Part shown: piece by piece, positions 56,106 to 64,000 of the stretch
Position numbering within the stretch: the first letter of the stretch is position 1
How the letters are laid out: every line of letters begins with the position of its first letter
DNA from: Arthrobacter cheniae
Lineage (GTDB): Bacteria > Actinomycetota > Actinomycetes > Actinomycetales > Micrococcaceae
Length of the DNA stretch: 64,000 nucleotides
Assembly (NCBI RefSeq): GCF_003602275.1
Contig: NZ_QZVT01000001.1
Coordinates: 402,567 to 466,566, forward strand
Direction of reading: 5' to 3'
The notes under the pieces: model-generated
The model's input: only the letters and a program-made list of their open reading frames with translations
Database searches by the model: none
What the model was told of the DNA's origin: nothing
Program-made: the position numbers and the translations under genes

Positions 56106-57967
56106 TCCACCCCGGGCACACCTGTAATCCCGTGGAACCCGTTGTCGTATCCGTCGAACATATGGAAACACGTGAAGGGCAAGCCTTTGTGTCCATGCTC
56201 GTGCAGGTACTGAATTCGGTGTGTACGGCGCGGACCCACACCGATTGGGATGCCGACAGGGATTTGCCGCACGCGCCCGGCGAATGCCCCGACGTCGTTC
56301 TCATCACCGGCCGAGGCACCTCCGGGCACTGCATGCTCCGGGTTCTCCCCGGGCCACAGGACTCCCGGTTCGGGGCTCCGACGGAGATCTCAGTCCTGGA
56401 CCTTTCGCACCCGGAGGCGCCGCTACACGCCGCCGATGCTCTGGCCCAGCTTCCGGCCCTCGCCGCAGTTCGCGGGTTCGGGCAACTGTCCGCTCCCCCG
56501 TCCCTTTCCCGTGTCTCGCTTGAGGCCTATCCGGATCCGGAAGCGGTTTTCCACGAATTCTATGGACTGTCCAGCCACCGCGTCTGGCTGGACAGCTCCA
56601 ACTCGGCCACGGATCCCGTGGCGGGACGCAATCGCTACAGCATCATGGCTGACGATTCGGGCACCCGCGGAATGAGGGCACAGCATGCGAACGGCGTGAC
56701 CACCGTGGAATCGAAGCTGGTGGTCACCCGAATTTCCGGTCCCTTCTTCAGCTGGCTGGAAAGGAACTGGTACAGCAACCCGGCACCGGATCCGGATCTT
56801 CCCTCCGGGCTGGAGTTCGCCCTCGGCTGGCTGGGCTACCTAGGTTACGAGCTCAAGCGGGAGTGTGGCGGGAACGCAGTGGAATCACCGCTGCCAGATG
56901 CCTCGTTGATCCGCTGCAGCCGGGCCGTGGTTTTCGATCATGAGGCGCGGTGCGTGTTTCTTCTGGCCGAGGCCGGTGCGGAAGGCAGGCGATGGTGCAG
57001 TGACGCTGCACTGCGAATCGGGCGCCTGCCCTCCGCGGCCCGCCGACTCAGCAGCGGGTTGCCGGTCGTACAGTTCAGCGGAGCGGACTCCGGCCAGTCC
57101 TACCTGCGCAAGATCGCTGCCTGCCAGGACGAGATCGTGCAGGGGAATTCCTACGAGGTGTGCCTCACCACTCAGATCTTCGACGACCTCCACGAGAGCC
57201 TGGATCCGTGGGACTTCTATCGCAGACTCCGCCGGGCCAGCCCGGCGCCGTTCGCGAGCTTCGTCCAGCTGGGCACCGTGGCGATCGCGAGCTCCTCGCC
57301 GGAGCGGTTCCTCAGTATCACTGCGGACGGTCAGGTCCGTGCCGAACCCATCAAGGGAACCCGCCGGCGGGACGCGTCACCAGAGTCGGACAGGCAGCTG
57401 AAGCATGAGCTCAGGACCTCGACGAAGGACAGGGCGGAGAACATCATGATCGTGGACCTGATGCGGAACGACCTCTCCCGCCATGCCCAGCCGGGAACAG
57501 TCTCGGTCACACGGCTCTGCGACGTCGAGACGTACACGACGGCGCACCAACTGGTGAGCACGATCGAAGCCAAGATTGCCCGGGACCGGTCAAGGGCGGC
57601 TGTTGTCGCGGCTGCCTATCCCCCGGGTTCGATGACAGGGGCTCCCAAAATCAGCAGCATGGACATCCTCGACCGATTGGAATCCCGACCACGCGGGCCT
57701 TATTCAGGTGTGGTCGGCTACTTCTCGCCCACCGGCGCCGCCGACCTGGCGGTCACTATTCGTAGCGCCGTGTTCTCCACTCATTCCACGGACGGCCAGC
57801 GGCTGTCCGTGGGTATCGGCGGGGCCATCACGGCCGACTCCGACCCTGACGATGAACTGGCAGAGATCCACACCAAGGCCACTGCCATCCTTCGGGTATT
57901 CGGGGCACCGTTTCCTATATCCGCTCATGCGGGGCGGGTACGGGCTCGCGCTACAGTACCGCCCTGA
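56102..57967 (+). CDS. pabB: Aminodeoxychorismate synthase component I-like (PabB) with N-terminal extension
   Basis: A 621-residue chorismate-binding enzyme, overlapping the folD stop by four bases (ATGA). The catalytic core (about 330-605) shows GNSYEVCLTTQIF, FASFVQLGTVAIASSSPERFL, EPIKGTRRR, DLMRNDLSRHAQPG, YPPGSMTGAPK and YSGVVGYFSPTGAADLAV. The Lys in PIKGT marks the PabB type as opposed to the PIAGT of TrpE. A further N-terminal part (about 1-140) precedes the usual PabB head and lacks a glutaminase Cys motif, so ammonia transfer needs a separate PabA or the part is a worn amidotransferase domain. It makes 4-amino-4-deoxychorismate for p-aminobenzoate, the folate precursor, a logical partner in a THF-consuming pathway. 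Its 3-prime end overlaps the convergent GntR gene by 17 bp. Confidence 0.88.
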   Translation: MIHPGHTCNPVEPVVVSVEHMETREGQAFVSMLVQVLNSVCTARTHTDWDADRDLPHAPGECPDVVLITGRGTSGHCMLRVLPGPQDSRFGAPTEISVLDLSHPEAPLHAADALAQLPALAAVRGFGQLSAPPSLSRVSLEAYPDPEAVFHEFYGLSSHRVWLDSSNSATDPVAGRNRYSIMADDSGTRGMRAQHANGVTTVESKLVVTRISGPFFSWLERNWYSNPAPDPDLPSGLEFALGWLGYLGYELKRECGGNAVESPLPDASLIRCSRAVVFDHEARCVFLLAEAGAEGRRWCSDAALRIGRLPSAARRLSSGLPVVQFSGADSGQSYLRKIAACQDEIVQGNSYEVCLTTQIFDDLHESLDPWDFYRRLRRASPAPFASFVQLGTVAIASSSPERFLSITADGQVRAEPIKGTRRRDASPESDRQLKHELRTSTKDRAENIMIVDLMRNDLSRHAQPGTVSVTRLCDVETYTTAHQLVSTIEAKIARDRSRAAVVAAAYPPGSMTGAPKISSMDILDRLESRPRGPYSGVVGYFSPTGAADLAVTIRSAVFSTHSTDGQRLSVGIGGAITADSDPDDELAEIHTKATAILRVFGAPFPISAHAGRVRARATVPP

Positions 57968-58646
57968 TGAGGTTTTCGAAGTCGGTGACGTGCTGGGTGG
58001 TCAACCGCGCAGCAGCTTCGGAGTCCCCCGCCGCGATGCACTCGAGTAGCTCGATATGCTGGGCGATGTGCTCGGATACCGGCGGGAGCTTTTCGAGCAC
58101 CAGGCTCCAGATCCGCGTCGCAAGGTTGTCGTATCGGACCAGAATGTCTTCAAGGTGCCGACTGCCAGTGGCCCGGTAAATCGTCCGATGAACCCGCATG
58201 TCCAGGCGCATGAGATCTTGCTGTGAGTGCATCCCTGGTAACAGCTGCCCGACCTCCGACGCGAACTCCCGGAGCTCCTGCCGGAGTTGTGGCGAAGCGA
58301 TCCGCGCGGCCCGTGCGGCTGCCGCAGGCTCCAGGAGCTGTCGGATCTCGGAGATCTCAGCCAGGTCCTTGATATCCACGCCAGCGGCGAATGTTCCGCG
58401 CCGAGGGTAGGCCACCACCAGATGGTCACTCTCAAGCCGCTTCATGGCTTCGCGGATCGGCGTCCTGCCGACGCCGAGTCGCCGGGAGATCGCCTCGTCA
58501 TTGAGAGGTTCACCCGGCTTGATGTCCAGAACGATCAATTCGTCACACAACATCCTGTAGGCGAAGTCGGCGAAGGATTCGTCATCCTGCCTAAGCGGCG
58601 CCAACGAGCTGCCTGCTTCCACCGGTAATCCGCCAGCGCGCGCCAT
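57951..58646 (-). CDS. GntR-family regulator with FCD domain (2)
   Basis: A 231-residue FadR-type regulator, related to the one at 50.2 kb (shared GVGRTP.REA.KRLE, YPRRGTFA, YDNLATRIW). Winged helix about 20-88, FCD domain about 95-225 with LRLDMRVH replaced by MRLDMRVHRTIYRATGSRHLED. ATG 58646 has GGAGG upstream. It is divergent from the BCCT transporter, and the 400-bp region between them contains two or three copies of the CTGATATATCAG-like motif. It probably represses itself and the transporter. Confidence 0.88.
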   Translation of the reverse strand: MARAGGLPVEAGSSLAPLRQDDESFADFAYRMLCDELIVLDIKPGEPLNDEAISRRLGVGRTPIREAMKRLESDHLVVAYPRRGTFAAGVDIKDLAEISEIRQLLEPAAAARAARIASPQLRQELREFASEVGQLLPGMHSQQDLMRLDMRVHRTIYRATGSRHLEDILVRYDNLATRIWSLVLEKLPPVSEHIAQHIELLECIAAGDSEAAARLTTQHVTDFENLIRAVL

Positions 58647-58708
58647 GTCCGAGCCTCCTCCTGAGGTACGTCCGAGCCTTGACGCCCCGACTCCTACTAC
58701 TCAGTATC

Positions 58709-58888
58709 CTGATATATCAATATTTAACCATGAGAATGACAGGCCCGGCATTTGCAGGGATCTCCGCCTACCAATAGCCCCGGCGGATGCACTCCGCCTG
58801 CTATGTAGTCCTCGAGAACTATAGACATGTCCCCCGACCTGCCCTACAGTAGCCCTGATATATCTTAATGGTAATCAGAACATATCAG
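58709..58888. promoter_or_regulatory. GntR-type operators between gntR-2 and the BCCT gene
   Basis: CTGATATATCAA (58709-58720), CTGATATATCTT (58855-58866) and a weaker AGAACATATCAG (58877-58888). The first lies 63 bp before the GntR start; the other two lie 160-200 bp before the BCCT start. The remainder of the 404-bp region between the two genes shows no gene. Confidence 0.65.
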
Positions 58889-59050
58889 TGATTCGGGGTT
58901 TGACCCTGAGAAGTGCCCCACGAGATCCATATCGTCGTCGGCAACAACATGATTATCGAATCGGACGAAGCCCAAGCCTTCCGCCCGGTCTGACTCCAGA
59001 GGGCCCTGCGCAATCGCAGGCCCATGCCGCACAGAGCAAAGGACCCGCTC

Positions 59051-61072
59051 ATGGCTTTCAATAGTGACCTGAAGTCCCAAACACCCGAGGAGCCGCCCGC
59101 TGACAGCGGGGTGGCAGAGGGTTCACTCCGCGAAGAACTCGGAAGCAGGGAGAGAAGCTCAGCAGTCAGCAGTGCCTCCGGCGGAGGAGACAGGAATGCT
59201 GCTGCCCTCGAGACCGAGGAAGGAGGCGAGCCTTCTCTGCCGGACGCCGAGTACGACGAGATCCTCGAAGAGCTGCGTCATGCCAAGACCGAGCAGGCGG
59301 TCGCGGATAGGCGGAGCCACAAGCTCGTACTCGACAAGACTATTTTCGGGATCACAGGCGCCATCGCCATCGCCTTCGTCATCTGGGGCTTCACGGGGCG
59401 CGACAGTCTGTCCAGCACGTCCACGGGTGCCCTCAACTGGGTCATGGAGTACACCGGATGGTTCTTCATGTTCACGGCATCGCTCTTCGTGATCTTCGTC
59501 CTGTGGCTGGCCCTGGGCAAGTTCGGTGACATCCCGCTGGGCAAGGACGGTGAAAAGCCCGAATTCCGTACTGTCTCCTGGGTCTCGATGATGTTCGCCG
59601 CCGGCATGGGTATCGGGCTGATGTTCTACGGCGTGGCCGAGCCGCTCTACCACTACGTCTCCCCACCGCCTGGAACAGTGGACGGAAGGACACCTGCAGC
59701 GATCCAGACGGCGATGGCTACCTCGATCTTCCACTGGACCCTGCACCCGTGGGCCATGTACGCCGTTGTGGGTATCGCCATGGCCTACGGGACCTACCGC
59801 CTGGGTCGCCGGCAACTGATCTCCGTCGCCTTCACGTCGCTCTTCGGCGTCAGGACGGTCGAGGGTCCGATCGGGAAATTCATCAACATCCTGGCCATCT
59901 TCGCCACCCTGTTCGGCACCGCTGCATCGTTGGGCCTGGGCGCCCTGCAGATCGGCAGCGGCATGACCTCCAACGGTTGGTTCGGCGAGATCGGCACCCC
60001 CGTACTCGTGGTGATCGTCGCCGTCCTAACCGCCTGTTTCGTCGCTTCAGCCGTCTCCGGCATCAGCCGCGGCATCCAGTGGCTCTCCAACATCAACATG
60101 GTCCTGGCCGTCGTTCTCGCGCTGATCGTCTTCGTCGTCGGCCCCACCCTTTTCATCCTCAACCTGATCCCCTCCGCGGTCGGCGACTACGCCCGCGATC
60201 TGGCCGAGATGTCGTCCCGGACCGAAGCGGTCGGAGATGAGTCACTGCGTAGCTGGATGTCCGGCTGGACGATCTTCTACTGGGCCTGGTGGGTGTCCTG
60301 GACGCCTTTCGTAGGCCTCTTCATCGCCCGCATCAGCCGCGGCCGCACCATCCGCCAGTTCGTCACCGGTGTGTTGCTGGTGCCCAGCATCGTCAGCGTG
60401 ATCTGGTTCGCGATCTTCGGAGGCGCCGCCTTCCAGGTCCAGCAGGAAGCCGATGCGGCCAACATACCCGGCCTGGTCACCATGGTGGACGGGACACCGT
60501 CCGTCAACTTCGACGGAGCACTCTTCGACCTGATCAAGAACCTGAGCATGCCTGGCTGGGCTACCACTGCCGTCATCGTGCTGGCCATGGTTCTGGTAGC
60601 CATCTTCTTCATCACCGGCGCCGATGCTGCCTCCATCGTGATGGGATCGCTCAGCTCCAATGGTGCCGAGCACCCCCGTCGTGGAGTGGTCATCTTCTGG
60701 GGCTGCCTCACCGGCGCCGTAGCGGCGGTCATGCTGCTGGCCGGCGGCGATGAACCATCGGAAGCCCTGGATGGCCTGCGGCGAATCACCATCGTGGCAG
60801 CGCTACCGTTCGTGCTCGTCATGATGTTGCTCTGCTTCGCCCTCACAAAGGACCTGCGTCGCGATCCCCTCTCCCTGCGGCGTCGCCTGGCCACATCCGT
60901 GGTGGAACGGGCCATACGCACTGGCGTGGAACAACACGGCGGCGTGCAGTTCGACCTCGTGACGAAACACGAATGCGCGGAGAAGTGCGTCAATTCGGAT
61001 TGCCCGGCAGAAACTCCTACGGCGAGGATCCCGACCCTGGAGCCCCGGCATCCAGGCCCGGAAAGTAAATAA
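59051..61072 (+). CDS. BCCT-family betaine/choline transporter
   Basis: A 673-residue secondary transporter of the betaine-carnitine-choline family. ATG 59051 has AAAGGA 7 bp upstream. A hydrophilic, acidic head (about 1-85) precedes 12 helices. The glycine-rich stretch of helix 3 (MMFAAGMGIGLMFYGVAEPLYHY) and the signature WTIFYWAWWVSWTPFVGLFIA with RISRGRTIR are clear, the latter holding the Trp box that binds the trimethylammonium group. It resembles glycine betaine carriers of the BetP type. The C-terminal 60 residues are soluble and contain a cysteine cluster (HECAEKCVNSDCP). Likely regulated by the divergent GntR. Probable substrate: glycine betaine or choline. Confidence 0.93.
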   Translation: MAFNSDLKSQTPEEPPADSGVAEGSLREELGSRERSSAVSSASGGGDRNAAALETEEGGEPSLPDAEYDEILEELRHAKTEQAVADRRSHKLVLDKTIFGITGAIAIAFVIWGFTGRDSLSSTSTGALNWVMEYTGWFFMFTASLFVIFVLWLALGKFGDIPLGKDGEKPEFRTVSWVSMMFAAGMGIGLMFYGVAEPLYHYVSPPPGTVDGRTPAAIQTAMATSIFHWTLHPWAMYAVVGIAMAYGTYRLGRRQLISVAFTSLFGVRTVEGPIGKFINILAIFATLFGTAASLGLGALQIGSGMTSNGWFGEIGTPVLVVIVAVLTACFVASAVSGISRGIQWLSNINMVLAVVLALIVFVVGPTLFILNLIPSAVGDYARDLAEMSSRTEAVGDESLRSWMSGWTIFYWAWWVSWTPFVGLFIARISRGRTIRQFVTGVLLVPSIVSVIWFAIFGGAAFQVQQEADAANIPGLVTMVDGTPSVNFDGALFDLIKNLSMPGWATTAVIVLAMVLVAIFFITGADAASIVMGSLSSNGAEHPRRGVVIFWGCLTGAVAAVMLLAGGDEPSEALDGLRRITIVAALPFVLVMMLLCFALTKDLRRDPLSLRRRLATSVVERAIRTGVEQHGGVQFDLVTKHECAEKCVNSDCPAETPTARIPTLEPRHPGPESK

Positions 61073-61093
61073 CCGAGCACCTTGAGTAGCAAC

Positions 61094-61137
61094 GGTCTCG
61101 GCGGCACAGGCTTATTCCAGCCCGTGCTGCCGAGGCC
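61094..61137. terminator. Terminator between the BCCT and LysR genes
   Basis: CTCGGCGGCAC (61097-61107) pairs with GTGCTGCCGAG (61124-61134), extended by GGT/GCC, with an inner GGCT/AGCC pair. Lies between convergent genes. Confidence 0.85.
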
Positions 61138-61216
61138 CACCCACCTCCGAGGCATCGTGAAAGTCCCGGATGGGCGGGACGTCTCCGGTGCCTACCGCGT
61201 CCGCGGTTGGGCGATG

Positions 61217-62149
61217 TTAAAGATCGTCTTCGGGTCGGGCAGTAAGGATCCGATGAGCGCTTACCTTCAGGATGCCGAGCGACTCCTGGATTAGGGGCGA
61301 TGTGATGCTGCCCCTGCGCACCGCAGCGACAATGCGGCGCGCGGGCTTCCCCTTGCCGGTGATGCGCAGTCGAACCACGTTCTCGCCACTATGCAGGGGC
61401 GCCAGTCGTGGGAGCAGACCCACGCCCAGCCCCGCACCGACGAAGGCGATCTGGGTTTCCCATTCAACGGCCTCATGGGCAATCCGCGGTGTCACCCCGA
61501 CTGCCGTGAACGCCGCGGTGAAGAGGGAATGGTAGGCGGAACCGGCGGTCTCGGTGATCCAGGGTTCCGACGCCAGCTCTTCGAGCGTCACCGTTTCCCG
61601 CGATGCCAACGGGTGGTCGGAGGGAATGATCACGTCCAGGGGGTCGTCGAGTAAAACGGTCTGCTCGAAGCGCGGATCGTCCTCGACAAAGGCGTAGGAC
61701 TGCATGGCGACGATCACCGCGAGGTCGATTCGCTCGGCAACCAACAAGTCGAAGCAGCGGGCCGGATTGGCCTCGAGTACCTGCACCTCCAGCAGGGGGC
61801 GTGTCGAGCGCAGGGTGGCGGCCAGCGGAGCGAGTAACTGGGCGGCCGCCGTGGAGAATCCGCCGAGGCCAAAATGGGACTGCACTTGGTCGCCGGCCTT
61901 CAATGCCGCGGCGCGAAGGCTCTCCCATTCCGCGATGAGGGTGTCCGAGCCTGCCACGAGAAAGCGGCCCGTGGCGGTCAACCGCACACCCCGGCCGTCC
62001 TTCGTCAGCAGCTGCATTCCAAGCACGCGCTGGAGCTCGCGCAACTGCGCGGAGACGGCGGAGGGGGAGTAACCCGTGAGCTCCGCGGTTGCGCCAACGG
62101 TGCCGCACCCCGCGAACACCCGAAGGGTGATAAGCCGTGGATCGATCAT
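61217..62149 (-). CDS. LysR-family regulator
   Basis: A 310-residue activator-type regulator. ATG 62149 (MIDPRLITLRVFAGCG) is chosen because it places the helix-turn-helix (TVGATAELTGYSPSAVSAQLRELQRVLGMQLL, split over about 17-48) at the normal position. The substrate-binding fold follows (LLEVQVLEANPARCFDLL; DLAVIVAM; DDPLDVIIPSDHPLAS; VGAGLGVGLLPRLA). No strong Shine-Dalgarno precedes the ATG. It is divergent from gbcA, and two 15-bp dyads lie between them, one of which covers its own start codon. Confidence 0.9.
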   Translation of the reverse strand: MIDPRLITLRVFAGCGTVGATAELTGYSPSAVSAQLRELQRVLGMQLLTKDGRGVRLTATGRFLVAGSDTLIAEWESLRAAALKAGDQVQSHFGLGGFSTAAAQLLAPLAATLRSTRPLLEVQVLEANPARCFDLLVAERIDLAVIVAMQSYAFVEDDPRFEQTVLLDDPLDVIIPSDHPLASRETVTLEELASEPWITETAGSAYHSLFTAAFTAVGVTPRIAHEAVEWETQIAFVGAGLGVGLLPRLAPLHSGENVVRLRITGKGKPARRIVAAVRRGSITSPLIQESLGILKVSAHRILTARPEDDL

Positions 62150-62196
62150 GCACCTATTGTGCACGGCTATCTCCCAAATCTTGCGCTTTTCGTGCA
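62149..62196. promoter_or_regulatory. Paired LysR-type dyads between lysR and gbcA
   Basis: TGCAC-N5-GTGCA (62149-62163) and TGCGC-N5-GTGCA (62182-62196) are 33 bp apart, about three helical turns. The first touches the LysR start codon. Paired dyads upstream of a divergent target are typical of LysR control. Confidence 0.65.
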
Positions 62197-62308
62197 GATC
62201 GATTGTGACTAATCTCATGACTACACGCTTTAGACAACGCCGGTTGCACCTACGAGCCCGGGGTCTTTACGAATCGCATCCTGACCCACCCCTCCCGGGA
62301 GGAAACAC

Positions 62309-63613
62309 ATGTCTGCTCCAGTGAACGTACCCCTCAACTCACGCGGAAAACTTGCTTCATCCTTGCCTGCCGAGCAGCTGGCGGAGATCACCGAGTTGTT
62401 CGCTTTCCGGCGCGTGGGATATTGCCTCGATGCCCCCTTCTACACCGATCCGACGATCTTCACCATCGACATGCAGGCCATTTTCGGTCAGCACTGGATT
62501 TTTGCCGCGAGCATGGCCGAGCTCCCGGAGCCGGGCGACTACGTCACCGTCGACTACGGGCCCTACTCCCTGATCGTGCTGCACAACGACGACGGCGGCG
62601 TGAACGTCCTGCACAACGTGTGCCGCCACCGCGGCGCCCGCGTCATGACCGAACCCGCGGGGACAACGGGAAACCTGGTATGCGGCTATCACTCCTGGAC
62701 CTACTCCCCGAACGGCAATCTGATCCATGCCTCGGCACCGGGGGAAACGAAGTTCGACAAGGGCTGCTTCGGCCTCAAGCGCGCCCACAGCCGCGTGGTC
62801 GCCGGACTCATCTTCGTCTGCGTTGCGGACGAACCACCGACGGATTTCGACGAAACCGCAAAGATCTTCGAACCTTACGTCGCACCTCACGAGCTGTCGA
62901 AGACGAAAATCGCCTACCAGCAGAACATCGTCGAGGAGGGCAACTGGAAGCTCGTCATGGAGAACAACCGTGAGTGCTACCACTGCGACGGCCACCCGGA
63001 ACTCGCCTGTTCCCTCTTTCCCACTTGGGGACTGACGGAGGGACTGATCCCGCCCCATCTCGAGGGGGCGTGGGACCGCCACAAAGATGCACAGTCCTCG
63101 CTCGAGGACCGTTGCCGCCGTTATGGTCTTCCCTATGAGATCGTCGAGGAGCTCGACACCCGCGTAGCGGGTGTCCGCATCTTACGGGAGTCGCTCGACG
63201 GGGTCGGCGAATCGTTCTCGCCCGATGGCCGCAGGCTGTCCAAGAAGCTGCTCGGCGACCTGCGGGACTTCCGCCTCGGCGCTTGCTCGATGCACCTACA
63301 GCCCAACAGCTGGTTCCATCTCCTGGGGGACCACGTCATCACGTTCGCCGTCTTCCCCGTCAACGAACACCAGACACTGGTACGCACCACCTGGTTGGTG
63401 GCCGACGACGCCGAGGAAGGCGTCGATTACGACCTGGAGAAACTCACCCACACCTGGAAGCAGACCAATCTGCAGGACAAGGCGTTCGTGGAGCTGTGCC
63501 AGAAGGGCGCCGGCAGCCCCGCTTATGAGCCAGGCCCGTACATGAAGAGCGAATACCAGGTCGAGGCGTTCATCAACTGGTACGTGCAGCGTGTGCAGGA
63601 GCACTTGGCATGA
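62309..63613 (+). CDS. gbcA: Glycine betaine monooxygenase, Rieske component
   Basis: A 434-residue Rieske oxygenase that removes one methyl group from glycine betaine to give dimethylglycine and formaldehyde. Rieske ligands: Cys105/His107 (NVCRHRG) and Cys125/His128 (CGYHSW). Iron site: MENNRECYHCDGHPELA. The overall reading (FYTDPTIFTIDMQAIFGQHW near the start; LQPNSWFHLLGDHVITFAVFP; AEEGVDYDLEKLTHTWKQTN; YEPGPY near the end) follows Pseudomonas GbcA. ATG 62309 has GGGAGGAAA upstream. It overlaps the reductase gene by four bases and is divergent from a LysR regulator. Confidence 0.94.
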   Translation: MSAPVNVPLNSRGKLASSLPAEQLAEITELFAFRRVGYCLDAPFYTDPTIFTIDMQAIFGQHWIFAASMAELPEPGDYVTVDYGPYSLIVLHNDDGGVNVLHNVCRHRGARVMTEPAGTTGNLVCGYHSWTYSPNGNLIHASAPGETKFDKGCFGLKRAHSRVVAGLIFVCVADEPPTDFDETAKIFEPYVAPHELSKTKIAYQQNIVEEGNWKLVMENNRECYHCDGHPELACSLFPTWGLTEGLIPPHLEGAWDRHKDAQSSLEDRCRRYGLPYEIVEELDTRVAGVRILRESLDGVGESFSPDGRRLSKKLLGDLRDFRLGACSMHLQPNSWFHLLGDHVITFAVFPVNEHQTLVRTTWLVADDAEEGVDYDLEKLTHTWKQTNLQDKAFVELCQKGAGSPAYEPGPYMKSEYQVEAFINWYVQRVQEHLA

Positions 63614-64000
63614 TCGAACTCCACAGCGACACGACAATTCAGGAACCACGGCGCATTCGTGGTCTTGAGATGCCGTGGAACAGGGTGATGAGCAGTACCG
63701 AGGGACCCGCCGGTGCTGCCCGGGCGTTGGGTCCCTGGTATCCGCAGGAGTTCATGGCCGAATGTGTCGAGATCGTTCCCGAGGTGGGCGGCATGATGAC
63801 TTTCGTGTTCCGCCGCTCCGACGGTGCGCCCCTGGCGTTCCGTTCAGGCCAGTACGTGAACGTCGCCTTTCCCGTGAACGGCGAGGACCAGGACGCGGTG
63901 GACCGAAGTTACTCACTGTCCAGTTCACCCACCCGGCCGTGGACCTTCGACATCACCGTCAAACGCGACCCCACGGGACTGGTCTCACCGTGGGTGCACG
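63610..64000 (+). CDS. gbcB: Glycine betaine monooxygenase reductase, partial (cut by right edge)
   Basis: 130 N-terminal residues are visible; the frame is open to the window end. ATG 63610 overlaps the gbcA stop (ATGA). After a head of about 45 residues (ending in GPWYPQEFM) comes a ferredoxin-reductase-type FAD domain: ECVEIVPEVGGMMTFVFRR, FRSGQYVNVAFPV and the flavin motif RSYSLSSSPTRPW, then FDITVKRDPTGLVSPWVH. The expected NAD-binding and plant-type [2Fe-2S] domains lie beyond the edge. It would supply electrons to GbcA. Confidence 0.9.
   Translation, partial: MIELHSDTTIQEPRRIRGLEMPWNRVMSSTEGPAGAARALGPWYPQEFMAECVEIVPEVGGMMTFVFRRSDGAPLAFRSGQYVNVAFPVNGEDQDAVDRSYSLSSSPTRPWTFDITVKRDPTGLVSPWVH

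Noticed and set aside
58865-59080. 71-codon minus-strand frame between gntR-2 and the BCCT gene
   Set aside because: It overlaps the transporter start and the operator region, and has no recognisable motif.

Overview
The window comes from a high-GC actinobacterium, almost certainly a member of the Micrococcaceae close to Arthrobacter. Many genes use GTG or TTG starts. The choline oxidase and the 830-residue dimethylglycine oxidase look like close relatives of the Arthrobacter globiformis enzymes as I remember them. The order SCP-like protein, purF, purM ... DUF3073 is a known actinobacterial neighbourhood. No rRNA, tRNA, CRISPR array or intact insertion sequence was seen.

Layout. (1) 1-5525: end of an asparaginase-family gene, an SCP-like protein, a DUF2079 membrane protein, a small membrane protein, then purF-purM. 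(2) 5.6-23.2 kb: a xylan/xylose block. It holds two GH10 xylanases (one fused to a CE4 deacetylase-like domain), a LacI regulator, xylA-xylB, a GH3 beta-xylosidase in one operon with a sugar ABC importer, a second LacI regulator and a ROK (XylR-like) regulator. (3) 23.2-27.3 kb: DUF3073 protein, septum-formation-domain protein and clpB, the last with an HspR-type (HAIR) operator. (4) 27.4-64.0 kb: a large choline/glycine-betaine/one-carbon island.

How the island works, inferred from gene families. An APC permease and a BCCT carrier bring in choline or betaines. Choline oxidase (codA) and betaine aldehyde dehydrogenase (betB) make glycine betaine. The Rieske monooxygenase GbcA and its reductase GbcB demethylate it to dimethylglycine; dimethylglycine oxidase gives sarcosine; heterotetrameric sarcosine oxidase (soxBDAG) gives glycine. 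GlyA and SdaA then lead through serine to pyruvate, and an aminotransferase with a 2-hydroxyacid dehydrogenase may offer a side route. The methyl groups leave as methylene-THF, which a FolD/FchA pair and PurU would turn into formate. A PabB-like gene sits in the same operon. The FolD lacks the catalytic lysine needed for its usual cyclohydrolase activity, and a separate cyclohydrolase (FchA) is encoded immediately upstream.

A second, three-component Rieske oxygenase (oxygenase, FAD reductase, Rieske ferredoxin) of unknown substrate lies at 29-32 kb, followed by a stand-alone PurU-type ACT domain. Regulation can be read in several places: tandem TetR/BetI-type palindromes over the -35 boxes of betB-codA and the APC permease, a CTGATATATCAG-like motif shared by three promoter regions next to two GntR regulators, a mirrored 18-bp box between the divergent Rieske-system genes, paired LysR-type dyads before gbcA, and palindromes before the xylan operons.
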